From positions 1,064,311 through 1,128,310 of the forward strand of contig NZ_CP060822.1 in assembly GCF_014489415.1 (NCBI RefSeq): a stretch of DNA of 64,000 bases. The letters run 5' to 3'. This DNA is from Cylindrospermopsis curvispora GIHE-G1. Lineage in GTDB: Bacteria > Cyanobacteriota > Cyanobacteriia > Cyanobacteriales > Nostocaceae. Position numbers and translations under genes: made by a program. The stretch's first letter is position 1. The number at the start of each line of letters is the position of its first letter. This document shows, in pieces, positions 1 through 8,756 of this stretch. Below the pieces are notes generated by a model. That model worked only from the letters and a program-made list of their open reading frames with translations, searched no databases and was not told the DNA's origin.

Positions 1-213
1 GTCACTGTTAGTGATTTCTTGTATGAGATGTTAGTTTTGGGATGTTGGTTTTTTCTAAGGATGATTTTAGGTGATTTTAATTTTCTAAGTCTTTACCCAT
101 AGACAATACCAACATTCCTTAAAGATAGTCCAACTAGTATATCATCTTATTCAGGTTTTGATTGAGGTTTCCACTCTGGAATTATTATGATTGGGTCCAA
201 TTATTTGCATTCC

Positions 214-1674
214 TCACTTGATATTGGATCTAACTGTGTATACAGATGAAAAATCAGGCACATTCCCTTGGCTAACCATTGCTCTGTATAATAAAGCGCA
301 AACCTCTGCCCTAGTCACTAGTTTTCTGGTGTTTAATAATCTTATGTTTGGGTAATTGACAACCACACTGTTTTTTGTAAGAGCAGCAATCAGCCCCCGG
401 TGTTGACTCCTAATTGTAGAAGCGTCTTGGTAAATAGATAATATATCTTTTGTTGAACCGGTGAATTTATAATTCAAGGCTTTTGCTATGGTAGTTAAAA
501 CGTCTAAACGGGTGAGTTTTTGGTCAGGACGAAATTTTCTGTTCGCACTAGGGGTCAGAATACCCATCTGATAAGTTTCCTGGATGGCATTGTAGGCCCA
601 GTGGTTTTTGGGAATGTCTCCAAATGTGATCTTTCCTCCCATTTTAGCTTTAGAAAAGATTTTTGGCAATAGGGTAGCTAGTTGGGCCCGGGTGATGGGA
701 GCATGGGGGCGAAATGTGCCATCAGGATAACCGTCAATGACTTCCATGGCGGCTAATTCCTCAATATAGTCTTTGGCCCAGTAATTTTGGGGAAGATCGG
801 AAAATCGTACCCGAATTCCCTTGGCAACTCCCACCTCTCTATATTTAGCCAATAAGTTATTCAGCTGGTATGCACTTTCACTCAGTTGGGTTAGTTGTAC
901 TAGGCTACCTGGAGGAGATAGTAGAGCTTTGGCTAGTTGGGAATCATTAATGCTAATGGTTTTACTAACTAGGGCAAATTGTCCCTCGGTAAAGCTCCTA
1001 GGATACGTACTTGGTTGGGCAACTTTTGCAAATCCTGCAGCTTGATAGGGGTTAAGATCAATCTCTGGCGGACTACTGAGGAAGGTAACCTTTTGGTTCC
1101 TGATTGCCGTGAAGTAGTCGTAGCTCATGGTTGTATCTGGATCAACGATCCCATCTTCATCACTATCAACTCCGTAAAAAACTCTTACTAGGGGATTTGG
1201 TGGGGAATTCGCTGGTAAAATGAGGTTGACTGTGGTGTGGTTGGGTAAACAAGCAAATTCCGTATAACCAATCAGTTGGTTTTGTGTATCATATAATCTA
1301 ACCACAATGCGATCACCCCATTTAAACCCATTTTCAAATTTAGCTTTTTGCTTAATTTTATATTGATAATCTCCCAAAAATCTTTCTTGGAGATATTTCT
1401 CTCCATATTTGGCTTTCAGGGATATACGAGCAATAACTGGAGAAATTGTGCCGTTAGGTTGCCAAATATAAAGTGTAAATCCGGATTTTTTCCCCCGCAC
1501 TGGTTGAGGTGTGGGAATTTCTATGGGAACCGATTCCTGTGCCAAAAGTTGCCGGTGAGTGGCTGCTGTGGCCAATGACTGAATTGCCCAGTTCTGTATT
1601 GGCAACATATTAATTATATTAATTAGGGAGGCAAAAACTAGGCCTTTCAATACCGTTAATTTACTGTTAGTCAT
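214..1674 (-). CDS. SLH-domain envelope protein
   Basis: Predicted exported cell-envelope protein of 486 aa. The N-terminus has a short basic start and a hydrophobic stretch (about residues 8-25) that fits a signal peptide. Three S-layer-homology-like units follow in the C-terminal half: about 288-340 (NYWAKDYIEEL, GYPDGTFRPHAPITRAQ), 349-400 (NHWAYNAIQETYQMGIL) and a weaker one at 413-466. SLH units bind cell-wall polymers and anchor proteins to the envelope. Residues 170-180 (DSDEDGIVDPD) resemble a calcium-binding loop. The middle (60-200) is not recognised. In cyanobacteria SLH domains often occur in porin-like proteins, but no clear beta-barrel is visible here. It is transcribed alone, divergent from the hydrolase gene. 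Confidence 0.85.
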   Translation of the reverse strand: MTNSKLTVLKGLVFASLINIINMLPIQNWAIQSLATAATHRQLLAQESVPIEIPTPQPVRGKKSGFTLYIWQPNGTISPVIARISLKAKYGEKYLQERFLGDYQYKIKQKAKFENGFKWGDRIVVRLYDTQNQLIGYTEFACLPNHTTVNLILPANSPPNPLVRVFYGVDSDEDGIVDPDTTMSYDYFTAIRNQKVTFLSSPPEIDLNPYQAAGFAKVAQPSTYPRSFTEGQFALVSKTISINDSQLAKALLSPPGSLVQLTQLSESAYQLNNLLAKYREVGVAKGIRVRFSDLPQNYWAKDYIEELAAMEVIDGYPDGTFRPHAPITRAQLATLLPKIFSKAKMGGKITFGDIPKNHWAYNAIQETYQMGILTPSANRKFRPDQKLTRLDVLTTIAKALNYKFTGSTKDILSIYQDASTIRSQHRGLIAALTKNSVVVNYPNIRLLNTRKLVTRAEVCALLYRAMVSQGNVPDFSSVYTVRSNIK

Positions 1675-1839
1675 TGTTTTTTATTTAACCAAATGATTGA
1701 TTTTTACACAGCAACTATTCTACCATTGTATTTTCGGATATTGTTCTAACTCCGCCATGATATTTTTTCCACAATGTCAAGAGCATAAGAAGAAGATTAC
1801 TATAAAGAAACAATTCTTTAGAAATCTTAACCACTTACC

Positions 1840-2727
1840 ATGATCACCACTGAAAATTTACCAAGCATAGAAAAACAAATTTGGACTTGGCGAAACTATA
1901 AAATCCAATATACTGTTATGGGTGTGGGTCAACCCCTAGTTCTGGTTCATGGATTCGGAGCTTCTATTGGTCACTGGCGCAAAAACATCCCTATTTTAGC
2001 TAAAGCGGGTTATCAGGTTTTTGCCCTGGATTTATTGGGATTTGGAGGTTCTGAAAAAGCAGACATAAAATATAGCATGGAAGTTTGGGTAGAGCTACTA
2101 AGGGATTTTTATCACGAACATATCCAGTCACCCGCTATATTTGTTGGTAATTCTATTGGTGCGCTTTTGAGTTTAATGGTTGTCACCCAACATCCGGAAA
2201 TTGCCAGTGGGGCGGTTTTGATTAATTCTGCTGGGGGTTTAAATCATCGTCCTCGGGAATTAAACCCCATTACTAGATTTTTTATGGCCACTTTTCGTCA
2301 ATTGGTTACTAATCCCATTACAGGAACTGTTGTTTTTAATCGGGTTCGCACCAAATCTCAAATCCGTCGTACCTTATACCAAGTATATTGCGATCGCAAT
2401 GCAGTTACTGATGAACTAGTAGATATACTTTATGAACCATCCTGCGATCGCGGTGCTAGGAAAGTTTTTGCTTCCATTGTCACCGCACCTCCAGGACCAG
2501 CTCCCATTACCCTACTACCCAAGTTGACACATCCCTTATTAGTTCTTTGGGGTGAAAAGGATCCGTGGATACCCATAACTGGGACCAATATTTATGCAGA
2601 AGCGGCTAATAGTGGTAAGGATATTGAAATTGTACCCATTTCCAATGCTGGTCATTGTCCCCATGATGAAGTTCCAGATCTTGTCAATGGGGTAATTATT
2701 GACTGGTTAAGAAAGAAAAATCTTTAA
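1840..2727 (+). CDS. Alpha/beta-fold hydrolase
   Basis: A 295-aa serine hydrolase of the alpha/beta fold. The oxyanion region HGFGAS and the nucleophile elbow GNSIGA (Ser near residue 106) are present, as are an acid in the GEKDPWIP segment and the catalytic His in NAGHCPHDEVP near the C-terminus. The complete triad argues for an active enzyme. The substrate cannot be read from sequence. Related cyanobacterial proteins are usually annotated as generic hydrolases of the haloalkane dehalogenase/epoxide hydrolase type. The gene lies 90 bp before uvrA on the same strand, with a weak hairpin in the gap, so co-transcription is possible but not shown. Confidence 0.9.
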   Translation: MITTENLPSIEKQIWTWRNYKIQYTVMGVGQPLVLVHGFGASIGHWRKNIPILAKAGYQVFALDLLGFGGSEKADIKYSMEVWVELLRDFYHEHIQSPAIFVGNSIGALLSLMVVTQHPEIASGAVLINSAGGLNHRPRELNPITRFFMATFRQLVTNPITGTVVFNRVRTKSQIRRTLYQVYCDRNAVTDELVDILYEPSCDRGARKVFASIVTAPPGPAPITLLPKLTHPLLVLWGEKDPWIPITGTNIYAEAANSGKDIEIVPISNAGHCPHDEVPDLVNGVIIDWLRKKNL

Positions 2728-2738
2728 GCCCATCTGGT

Positions 2739-2757
2739 CCCGCTGCTAAAATGCGGG
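2739..2757 (+). terminator. Weak hairpin between hydrolase gene and uvrA
   Basis: CCCGC (2739-2743) and GCGGG (2753-2757) can pair around a 9-nt loop. There is no T-run directly after it, so termination is uncertain. Confidence 0.25.
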
Positions 2758-2817
2758 GCTATAACTCTATAATATTAAATTCTTTAATTCTCCATTGTTA
2801 ATGTGAAGTAGTGTCAA

Positions 2818-5697
2818 ATGCCAAATCCATCAGTAAAAAATTTATTAAGCGATAACCTTCCCCACACTCCAAATCAGGAGAATACCATTCGCATTCGCGG
2901 TGCTAGACAGCATAATCTGAAAAATATTGATTTGGACTTACCTCGTGACCAATTAATTGTATTTACTGGCGTCTCTGGATCGGGGAAATCCTCCTTAGCT
3001 TTTGATACCATCTTTGCAGAAGGTCAAAGACGTTATGTAGAATCACTAAGTGCCTATGCTCGTCAATTTTTGGGTCAATTAGATAAACCCGATGTAGAAT
3101 CCATTGAAGGACTAAGCCCTGCTATTTCTATTGATCAAAAATCCACCTCCCATAACCCTCGCTCCACCGTGGGAACAGTTACAGAAATCTATGATTACCT
3201 GCGATTGCTTTATGGACGTGCTGGTGAACCCCATTGTCCCCATTGCGATCGCTCTATTTCTCCCCAGACCATTGACCAAATGTGCGATCGCATTTTATCA
3301 CTTCCTGACCGTACTCGATTTCAAATTTTGGCACCTGTGCTGAGGGGAAAAAAGGGAACCCATCGGAAACTGCTTTCCAGTTTAGCAGCCCAGGGGTTTG
3401 TTAGAGCGCGGATCAATGGAGAGATTTTCGAACTTTCAGAGGGTATAGAATTAGATAAAAATATTAGTCATAATATAGAACTGGTAATTGACAGATTAGT
3501 TAAAAAAGAAGGTATTCAGGAGCGTCTAGTAGATTCTCTCACCACATGTTTGAAACAGTCCGAGGGAATAGGGATAATTGAACTGATAAAAAACCCTGCA
3601 GATGAGGTAGATAAAAATATTTCCTCAGAGGAATTACCATCAGAGATTATCTTTTCAGAGAACTTTGCCTGTCCAGAACATGGGGGGGTAATGGAAGAAT
3701 TATCCCCCAGATTATTTTCCTTTAACTCTCCCTACGGTGCTTGTTCCCACTGTCATGGAATTGGCACACTAAAAAGATTTTCTCCTGAGTTATTGATACC
3801 CGATCATAAAGCACCAATATATGGAGCCATAGCACCTTGGTCAGATAAGGAAAACTCCTATTATTTAGAATTATTGTACGCCTTGGGAGTGCAACATGGA
3901 TTTCAATTACAAACCCAGTGGGGGGATCTAACTAAAGAGCAGCAAGAAATAGTTTTATATGGAGAGAAGCTAGAAAACACAACGGGAGGGAGAAAACAAA
4001 ATTTTAGGGGAGTAATTCCCATGTTACAAAGACAATACGAGGGAGGAACGGAACTAATCAAGCAGAGACTAGAAGAATATTTAATCGATCAACCTTGTGA
4101 AGTTTGTGACGGAAAAAGACTAAAACCGGAAGCTTTAGCTGTGAAATTAGGTCAATATGGAATTTGGGATTTAACCAGCGTATCAATTAGGGAATTTCAG
4201 GAACGAATAGAAAACTTAAAATTAACTGCTCGGCAAATACAAATTGGCGATTTAGTCATTAAAGAAATTAAACAGAGATTGCAATTTTTACTAGATGTAG
4301 GTTTAGATTATTTGACCTTAGATCGTCCCGCCATGACCTTGTCAGGTGGAGAAGCACAACGAATTAGACTAGCGACCCAAATTGGTTCCGGTTTAACAGG
4401 AGTGCTTTATGTGTTAGATGAACCGAGCATTGGACTCCATCAACGAGATAATGATAGACTGTTAAAAACCCTGATTAAACTGCGAGATTTGGGAAATACC
4501 CTAATTGTGGTAGAACATGATGAAGAAACTATCAGAGCAGCAGATCACATAGTTGACATTGGTCCGGGTGCAGGTATTCATGGGGGAAATATTATTGCCC
4601 AAGGAACAATTGAAGATGTATTAAAGGCAGAAAATTCCCTAACAGGAGTCTATTTATCCAAAAAAATAGTAATTGATACACCCACAACTAGAAGAGGGGG
4701 AAATGGCAAAACTCTGAACATTAAAAATGCCCACCGCAATAACTTAAAAAACATAGATGTGGAAATTCCTTTGGGAAAATTAGTTGCTGTAACCGGAGTT
4801 TCCGGTTCAGGAAAATCAACTTTAATTAACGAATTGCTCTATCCTGCACTACAACATCATTTATTAAAAAGAGTACCCTTTCCTCCAGAAATCAGTGGAA
4901 TAGGAGGATTAAACTGTGTGGATAAGGTCATTGTCATAGATCAGTCACCTATTGGGAGAACACCCAGATCTAACCCAGCTACCTACACAGGAGTATTTGA
5001 CCTGATTAGAGAAGTGTTTTCCCAAACTATCGAGGCTAAAACTAGGGGATATAAACCTGGACAATTTTCCTTTAACGTCAAGGGAGGTAGGTGTGAAGCT
5101 TGCAATGGACAGGGGGTAAATGTTATAGAAATGAATTTTTTACCGGATGTTTATGTTCAATGTGAAGTATGTAAAGGAGCTAGATATAATCGAGAGACCT
5201 TACAAGTTAAATATAAAGATAAATCCATCTCTGATGTTTTAAAAATGACCGTTGAGGAAGCACTAGCATTTTGTGAAAACCTCCCCAAAGCAGTCAGCAA
5301 ATTACAAACATTGGTGGATGTTGGTTTGGGATACATACAGTTGGGACAACCCGCTACCACCCTATCAGGAGGAGAAGCACAACGGGTCAAATTAGCTACG
5401 GAGTTATCTCGACGTGCTACGGGTAAAACATTGTATTTAATAGATGAACCCACCACCGGACTATCTTTTTATGATGTTCACAAGTTATTAGATGTGATTC
5501 AGAGATTAGTGGATAAGGGAAATTCTATCTTAGTGATTGAACACAACCTGGATGTGATTCGTTGTGCGGATTGGGTTATAGATTTGGGCCCAGAAGGAGG
5601 TGATAAAGGGGGAGAGATCATCGGTGTGGGAACTCCAGAACAACTTGCTCAAAATCCCCGCTCCCATACGGGAAGATATTTACAACGGATGTTATAA
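2818..5697 (+). CDS. uvrA: UvrABC excinuclease subunit A
   Basis: DNA damage recognition ATPase of nucleotide excision repair; as a dimer it loads UvrB at lesions. The 959 aa match the usual bacterial length. There are two ABC ATPase halves. Walker A GVSGSGKSS lies at 51-59, with a second copy (GVSGSGKST) in the C-terminal half. Each half has the signature LSGGEAQR and a Walker B (VLDEPSIGLH, LIDEPTTGLS). The C-terminal zinc module is visible as CEACNGQG followed about 19 residues later by CEVCKG, and an N-terminal cysteine pair CSHCHG is also present. All key residues are intact. It converges on cas2 across 163 bp. The link to the CRISPR genes is positional only. Confidence 0.98.
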   Translation: MPNPSVKNLLSDNLPHTPNQENTIRIRGARQHNLKNIDLDLPRDQLIVFTGVSGSGKSSLAFDTIFAEGQRRYVESLSAYARQFLGQLDKPDVESIEGLSPAISIDQKSTSHNPRSTVGTVTEIYDYLRLLYGRAGEPHCPHCDRSISPQTIDQMCDRILSLPDRTRFQILAPVLRGKKGTHRKLLSSLAAQGFVRARINGEIFELSEGIELDKNISHNIELVIDRLVKKEGIQERLVDSLTTCLKQSEGIGIIELIKNPADEVDKNISSEELPSEIIFSENFACPEHGGVMEELSPRLFSFNSPYGACSHCHGIGTLKRFSPELLIPDHKAPIYGAIAPWSDKENSYYLELLYALGVQHGFQLQTQWGDLTKEQQEIVLYGEKLENTTGGRKQNFRGVIPMLQRQYEGGTELIKQRLEEYLIDQPCEVCDGKRLKPEALAVKLGQYGIWDLTSVSIREFQERIENLKLTARQIQIGDLVIKEIKQRLQFLLDVGLDYLTLDRPAMTLSGGEAQRIRLATQIGSGLTGVLYVLDEPSIGLHQRDNDRLLKTLIKLRDLGNTLIVVEHDEETIRAADHIVDIGPGAGIHGGNIIAQGTIEDVLKAENSLTGVYLSKKIVIDTPTTRRGGNGKTLNIKNAHRNNLKNIDVEIPLGKLVAVTGVSGSGKSTLINELLYPALQHHLLKRVPFPPEISGIGGLNCVDKVIVIDQSPIGRTPRSNPATYTGVFDLIREVFSQTIEAKTRGYKPGQFSFNVKGGRCEACNGQGVNVIEMNFLPDVYVQCEVCKGARYNRETLQVKYKDKSISDVLKMTVEEALAFCENLPKAVSKLQTLVDVGLGYIQLGQPATTLSGGEAQRVKLATELSRRATGKTLYLIDEPTTGLSFYDVHKLLDVIQRLVDKGNSILVIEHNLDVIRCADWVIDLGPEGGDKGGEIIGVGTPEQLAQNPRSHTGRYLQRML

Positions 5698-5784
5698 CTA
5701 AGCATATCCTTTTGTTGGGTTTCTACAAGATTGGGCGATCTCGCGTAGCCAGTTCTTCCCAATCGCATCACAGGGAGATTATTT

Positions 5785-5815
5785 GTTCGGTTTTATTCCT
5801 CAACCTAACCTACAA
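5785..5815 (+). repeat. Degenerate copy of palindromic intergenic repeat
   Basis: This stretch reads GTTCGGTTTTATTCCTC followed by AACCTAACCTACAA. It matches most positions of the cleaner copy at 42848-42877 (GTTGGGTTTCGTTCCTC, AACCCAACCTACA). The self-pairing arms carry one mismatch. It lies in the gap between the convergent uvrA and cas2 genes, next to a HIP1 octamer. Confidence 0.55.
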
Positions 5816-5860
5816 AATTGGGCGATCGCACTGAAATTCTTAATTATCCCTGCTCAAACT

Positions 5861-6145
5861 TTAAATCACAAAAACATCCAGATTACGTGGTGGATCACAA
5901 CCAATTCTCTCAATGTTATACTGACAACATCTTCCTAATTTGTAAAATAGGATATTATCTTCCTTAGGTTTAATCAATTTATCCAATCTTTGTCGTAACC
6001 TTTGATATTGAGTTAACGTTAATCGACATTCAAACAAAGAATACTGTTTCCATTCTCCATAAGATTTAAGGCATTTATGAATTTTATTGCGTCTTTTATC
6101 TTCGGAAATGTCATAGCTAATGATATAAAAACTTTCGTCAATCAT
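5861..6145 (-). CDS. cas2: CRISPR-associated Cas2
   Basis: A 94-aa Cas2-family protein. With Cas1 it forms the integrase that captures protospacers and inserts them at the leader end of the array; Cas2 dimers act as the structural bridge. The N-terminal beta strand with the conserved Asp (YIISYDISEDKRRNKIHKCL) and the SLFECRLT strand are clear, and the length is typical. It starts one base after the cas1 stop codon, so the two are translationally coupled. It is the last gene of the cas6-cas4-cas1-cas2 run on the minus strand. Confidence 0.96.
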   Translation of the reverse strand: MIDESFYIISYDISEDKRRNKIHKCLKSYGEWKQYSLFECRLTLTQYQRLRQRLDKLIKPKEDNILFYKLGRCCQYNIERIGCDPPRNLDVFVI

Positions 6146-6146
6146 C

Positions 6147-7151
6147 TTATCTCACTTTTAAGGGTAAATATTTTTCTATTTCTTGATTTAGATGTTTAGC
6201 TAAGAGTCGAGCTTGTAAAATTAAAGCTCGTCGATAGTCCGTTTGAATTTCAAAAACTGAGTGTTGAAATGTAGTATTTTTTCTCTGTTCATAGCTTTGG
6301 ATAAATTTCTTCATTCCCTGTTCATTTAAGTGAACAGCACCACCAGGATAATTAATAAAAGACTCTTTTTCTAAGGAATTATTTCTTAATAGCTGTAGAA
6401 CCAATCCATCTACAAAGATAGGTCGAAATTCTTCCATAAGATCTAATGCTAAATTGGCACGTCCATAACGCTCACCATGTAAAAACCCCTGGTATGGATC
6501 TAACCCGACTGTATGTAATGCTGCACGACAGTCCCCATATAGTAAAGCATAACCAAATCCTAATAATGCATTAACTGGGTCTGTGGGAGGTCTGCGGGTA
6601 CGATGGGAAAAACTCCAGGGAGTTCCCGTTAATAATTCTCCTAGAACTCCAAAATAAGATGATGCACCTTGTCCCTCATATCCTCTTAATTCATTTAAAG
6701 ATGTAGTTTGATCAATAGATTTTTGACAAGCCTTTAATGATTTTAAAGCTGATATGACTTTCTCAGATCTTTCATTTTGTCGAGAAAACCTTGCCAAAAT
6801 AGTGTGTTGATTAAATAGTTTACCCCTGATAATTTCTCTAGCTATTGCTAGAGTTTTGTGAGTATCAAAACTAGCTTGATATTGCTTAGATCTTAAAATT
6901 GCATTCGGATTTGGTTCTGGAAGCAAGGTCGCAACTGTACGACCTTCTTCGGATAAATAGGTAATAGGAATTGATCTTTGATTTAAAATTTTTAAAGCTG
7001 GAATAGTAAGAATAACTCTACCATACACTACTACTGATTCTAACTTACACAGTGGGACATCAGTCAGTCTTTTATCATGCTTAAAAATTTCTAATCTTTC
7101 ATCAATTTGACGAACCAAGGTATCTTGTTCTAACAGGAAGAGAATAGTCAT
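6147..7151 (-). CDS. cas1: CRISPR-associated endonuclease Cas1 (type I-D)
   Basis: Integrase subunit of the spacer acquisition complex, 334 aa. The metal-binding catalytic residues can be placed: Glu159 in RGYEGQGASSYF, His225 in FLHGERYG and Asp237 in LALDLMEEFRP. The N-terminal beta-sandwich domain (1-85) and the helical catalytic domain are both present and full length. It follows cas4 by about 50 bp and precedes cas2 by one base, the standard adaptation cassette order. With Cas4 beside it, PAM selection and end trimming of prespacers are expected to be Cas4-dependent (family knowledge). Confidence 0.97.
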   Translation of the reverse strand: MTILFLLEQDTLVRQIDERLEIFKHDKRLTDVPLCKLESVVVYGRVILTIPALKILNQRSIPITYLSEEGRTVATLLPEPNPNAILRSKQYQASFDTHKTLAIAREIIRGKLFNQHTILARFSRQNERSEKVISALKSLKACQKSIDQTTSLNELRGYEGQGASSYFGVLGELLTGTPWSFSHRTRRPPTDPVNALLGFGYALLYGDCRAALHTVGLDPYQGFLHGERYGRANLALDLMEEFRPIFVDGLVLQLLRNNSLEKESFINYPGGAVHLNEQGMKKFIQSYEQRKNTTFQHSVFEIQTDYRRALILQARLLAKHLNQEIEKYLPLKVR

Positions 7152-7203
7152 TTTTTTACTCTCGTTATTTTACTGTGACATTATTTTCTTTGAAACTCTT
7201 GTT

Positions 7204-7800
7204 TTATATATCGTGAGCAGCTAATCTAGCTTTTTCCGTTTCCTTTGGTAAACAAATATCATAAAGACTACAACCTTTACACTTTGATTGGTAATTATTA
7301 GGAGGACATTTAGTTGTGACTAACATCTCTCTAATTTCCTGAATTATCTGAATAGTTTGCCTTCTTAAATTATCATCCATATCCACAACCAAACGCTGAT
7401 GGCTGGCTGCATAATACATGAAAGCTTTGGGAATACTAATATTAAGCATTTCTTCTAGTGCCAAGGTTTGAGCACATAGTTGAAGATGATCATTTTGCCA
7501 CTTAGCACTATAACCTACTTTATATTCCACAGGATAAATTTCATCCCCAGACTGTTCCACTAAATCTGCTTTACCAATCAATCCCAATTTGTATGAATAA
7601 AGAGGCAAAGAGCGCCATTGTTTCAAATTCGTTTCACTGGTAAATTCTCCACTATCTACCCTCTCATGCTGACGAGTTCCCGCTATGGTAAATTCATTAT
7701 CTTGCCATTCACCTGTTACGTAAATATACCAGCAACATCTTGGACAATAATTATAGTTGTTGATAGCCGCAATTGGTACTAAAGATTGCTCATCATTCAT
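7204..7800 (-). CDS. cas4: CRISPR-associated exonuclease Cas4
   Basis: A RecB-like nuclease of 198 aa with an iron-sulfur cluster, which trims prespacers and helps choose the PAM during adaptation. Visible features are His45 (GTRQHERVD), Asp79 (GKADLVE), the Glu92-x-Lys94 pair (VEYKVGY) and a Gln in HLQLCAQ. Cysteines at 19 and 22-23 together with the C-terminal set C174, C177 and C183 can hold a 4Fe-4S cluster. All catalytic positions are retained. It begins two bases after the cas6 stop, so it belongs to the cas6-cas4-cas1-cas2 operon. Confidence 0.95.
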   Translation of the reverse strand: MNDEQSLVPIAAINNYNYCPRCCWYIYVTGEWQDNEFTIAGTRQHERVDSGEFTSETNLKQWRSLPLYSYKLGLIGKADLVEQSGDEIYPVEYKVGYSAKWQNDHLQLCAQTLALEEMLNISIPKAFMYYAASHQRLVVDMDDNLRRQTIQIIQEIREMLVTTKCPPNNYQSKCKGCSLYDICLPKETEKARLAAHDI

Positions 7801-7802
7801 AA

Positions 7803-8651
7803 TTAGATATTAGGATTTTCATTCGAGTTTGTGGGTTGATTATTATCTTTGGAAAAGTCTAAAGACTTGCTAGTTATATTGGTTTGTCCCATACCAATTG
7901 TGGTTTTATATCCAGTCCCGCAGTAAAATGCAAAATGACTCAGAATATTAGCTGTTTTTTTGATATTGTCATCACCATGAATTTCATAACTTGCTTTTCC
8001 CTTAAATCCTTTTTGTTTAAAGTTGCCGAAGTAAACCGTAGTAGTTTGTAAGTTATAACTACTTATTTGAGAGGAAGTGAACCAATCATCAGGAGTTAAC
8101 TCTTGTGGTAGTGGTATAGGTGATATTTTCAACCATCTTTTTTGCCATGAATAAAATATGGTTTCGGGAATTGGAAATAAAGAATTACGGTGTTGTTGCT
8201 TAATGGCCGTGGGTGAGTGCCATTGCAAGTTAATAAATTCTTGTGGTGGACTTTCTACTAGTTCTTCCCAGCTTTGGTATCTAACCCAAATGTTATTAGT
8301 TTCAGGGGAAACTTGCACATTATAAATAGAGATTGTGGTATTACCTAATCTTAGTTCCTGTTGATCAATTTCGGCTAGTATACATAATAGTTCACTAATC
8401 TTCTGATCATCTAGTAGTGTTAATCGGACATGACACAGTTGTCCTTCCTCAATTTCATGTTCTTTTCCCTTAGTTCGCAAAGGAGATAGAGTGAATAATT
8501 TATAATCATACTGTTTATGTATGTACTCTGCATATTCTGGACTAATGCGATTAAATAGATTAAAAACTAATGCGTGCAACCACTTACCCCCACTAGCAGA
8601 GCGAGTAAGTTGGGAATGAGGGAAAAAATGGATTAACATACTAACTGGCAT
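7803..8651 (-). CDS. cas6: CRISPR RNA endoribonuclease Cas6
   Basis: Cuts the precursor crRNA within each repeat, leaving a short 5' repeat handle. I take the internal ATG at 8651 as the start (282 aa, MPVSMLIHFF). The same frame stays open upstream to 8780, but that extension is not Cas6-like and would overlap the divergent WYL gene. The C-terminal glycine-rich loop (FYCGTGYKTTIGMGQTNI) is the hallmark of RAMP-type Cas6. The N-terminal segment with SGGKWLHALVFNLF matches the first ferredoxin-like fold. It leads the cas6-cas4-cas1-cas2 run, and its stop is two bases from cas4. Confidence 0.92.
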   Translation of the reverse strand: MPVSMLIHFFPHSQLTRSASGGKWLHALVFNLFNRISPEYAEYIHKQYDYKLFTLSPLRTKGKEHEIEEGQLCHVRLTLLDDQKISELLCILAEIDQQELRLGNTTISIYNVQVSPETNNIWVRYQSWEELVESPPQEFINLQWHSPTAIKQQHRNSLFPIPETIFYSWQKRWLKISPIPLPQELTPDDWFTSSQISSYNLQTTTVYFGNFKQKGFKGKASYEIHGDDNIKKTANILSHFAFYCGTGYKTTIGMGQTNITSKSLDFSKDNNQPTNSNENPNI

Positions 8652-8756
8652 TTTCTTTGTGATTTTACTGACTAATTTTACCTGTGGATAATTTGGATAA
8701 TTACTGGTGCTATAGTTAAAACTGTATAACAACAACTGTAGTAAATTTGATGACAG
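8652..8756. promoter_or_regulatory. Divergent promoter region of cas6 operon and WYL regulator
   Basis: These 105 bp separate the chosen cas6 start from the WYL-regulator start, so both promoters must lie here. The segment is AT-rich. A TATAGT box (8711-8716) could serve as a -10 for the plus strand, but no well-spaced -35 partner is evident. The 16-mer at 8734-8749 resembles half of the palindrome before cas10d and may be an operator. Confidence 0.6.
8734..8749 (+). promoter_or_regulatory. Candidate operator half-site
   Basis: AACTGTAGTAAATTTG here matches AAGTGTAGTGAATTAA at 21139-21154 in 12 of 16 positions. It ends 7 bp before the WYL start codon, a position suited to autoregulation. Binding by the WYL protein is an inference. 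Confidence 0.35.

Noticed and set aside
5821-5828. GCGATCGC octamers scattered through the window
   Set aside because: These are HIP1 sites, general in cyanobacterial genomes, useful for taxonomy but not a local feature.
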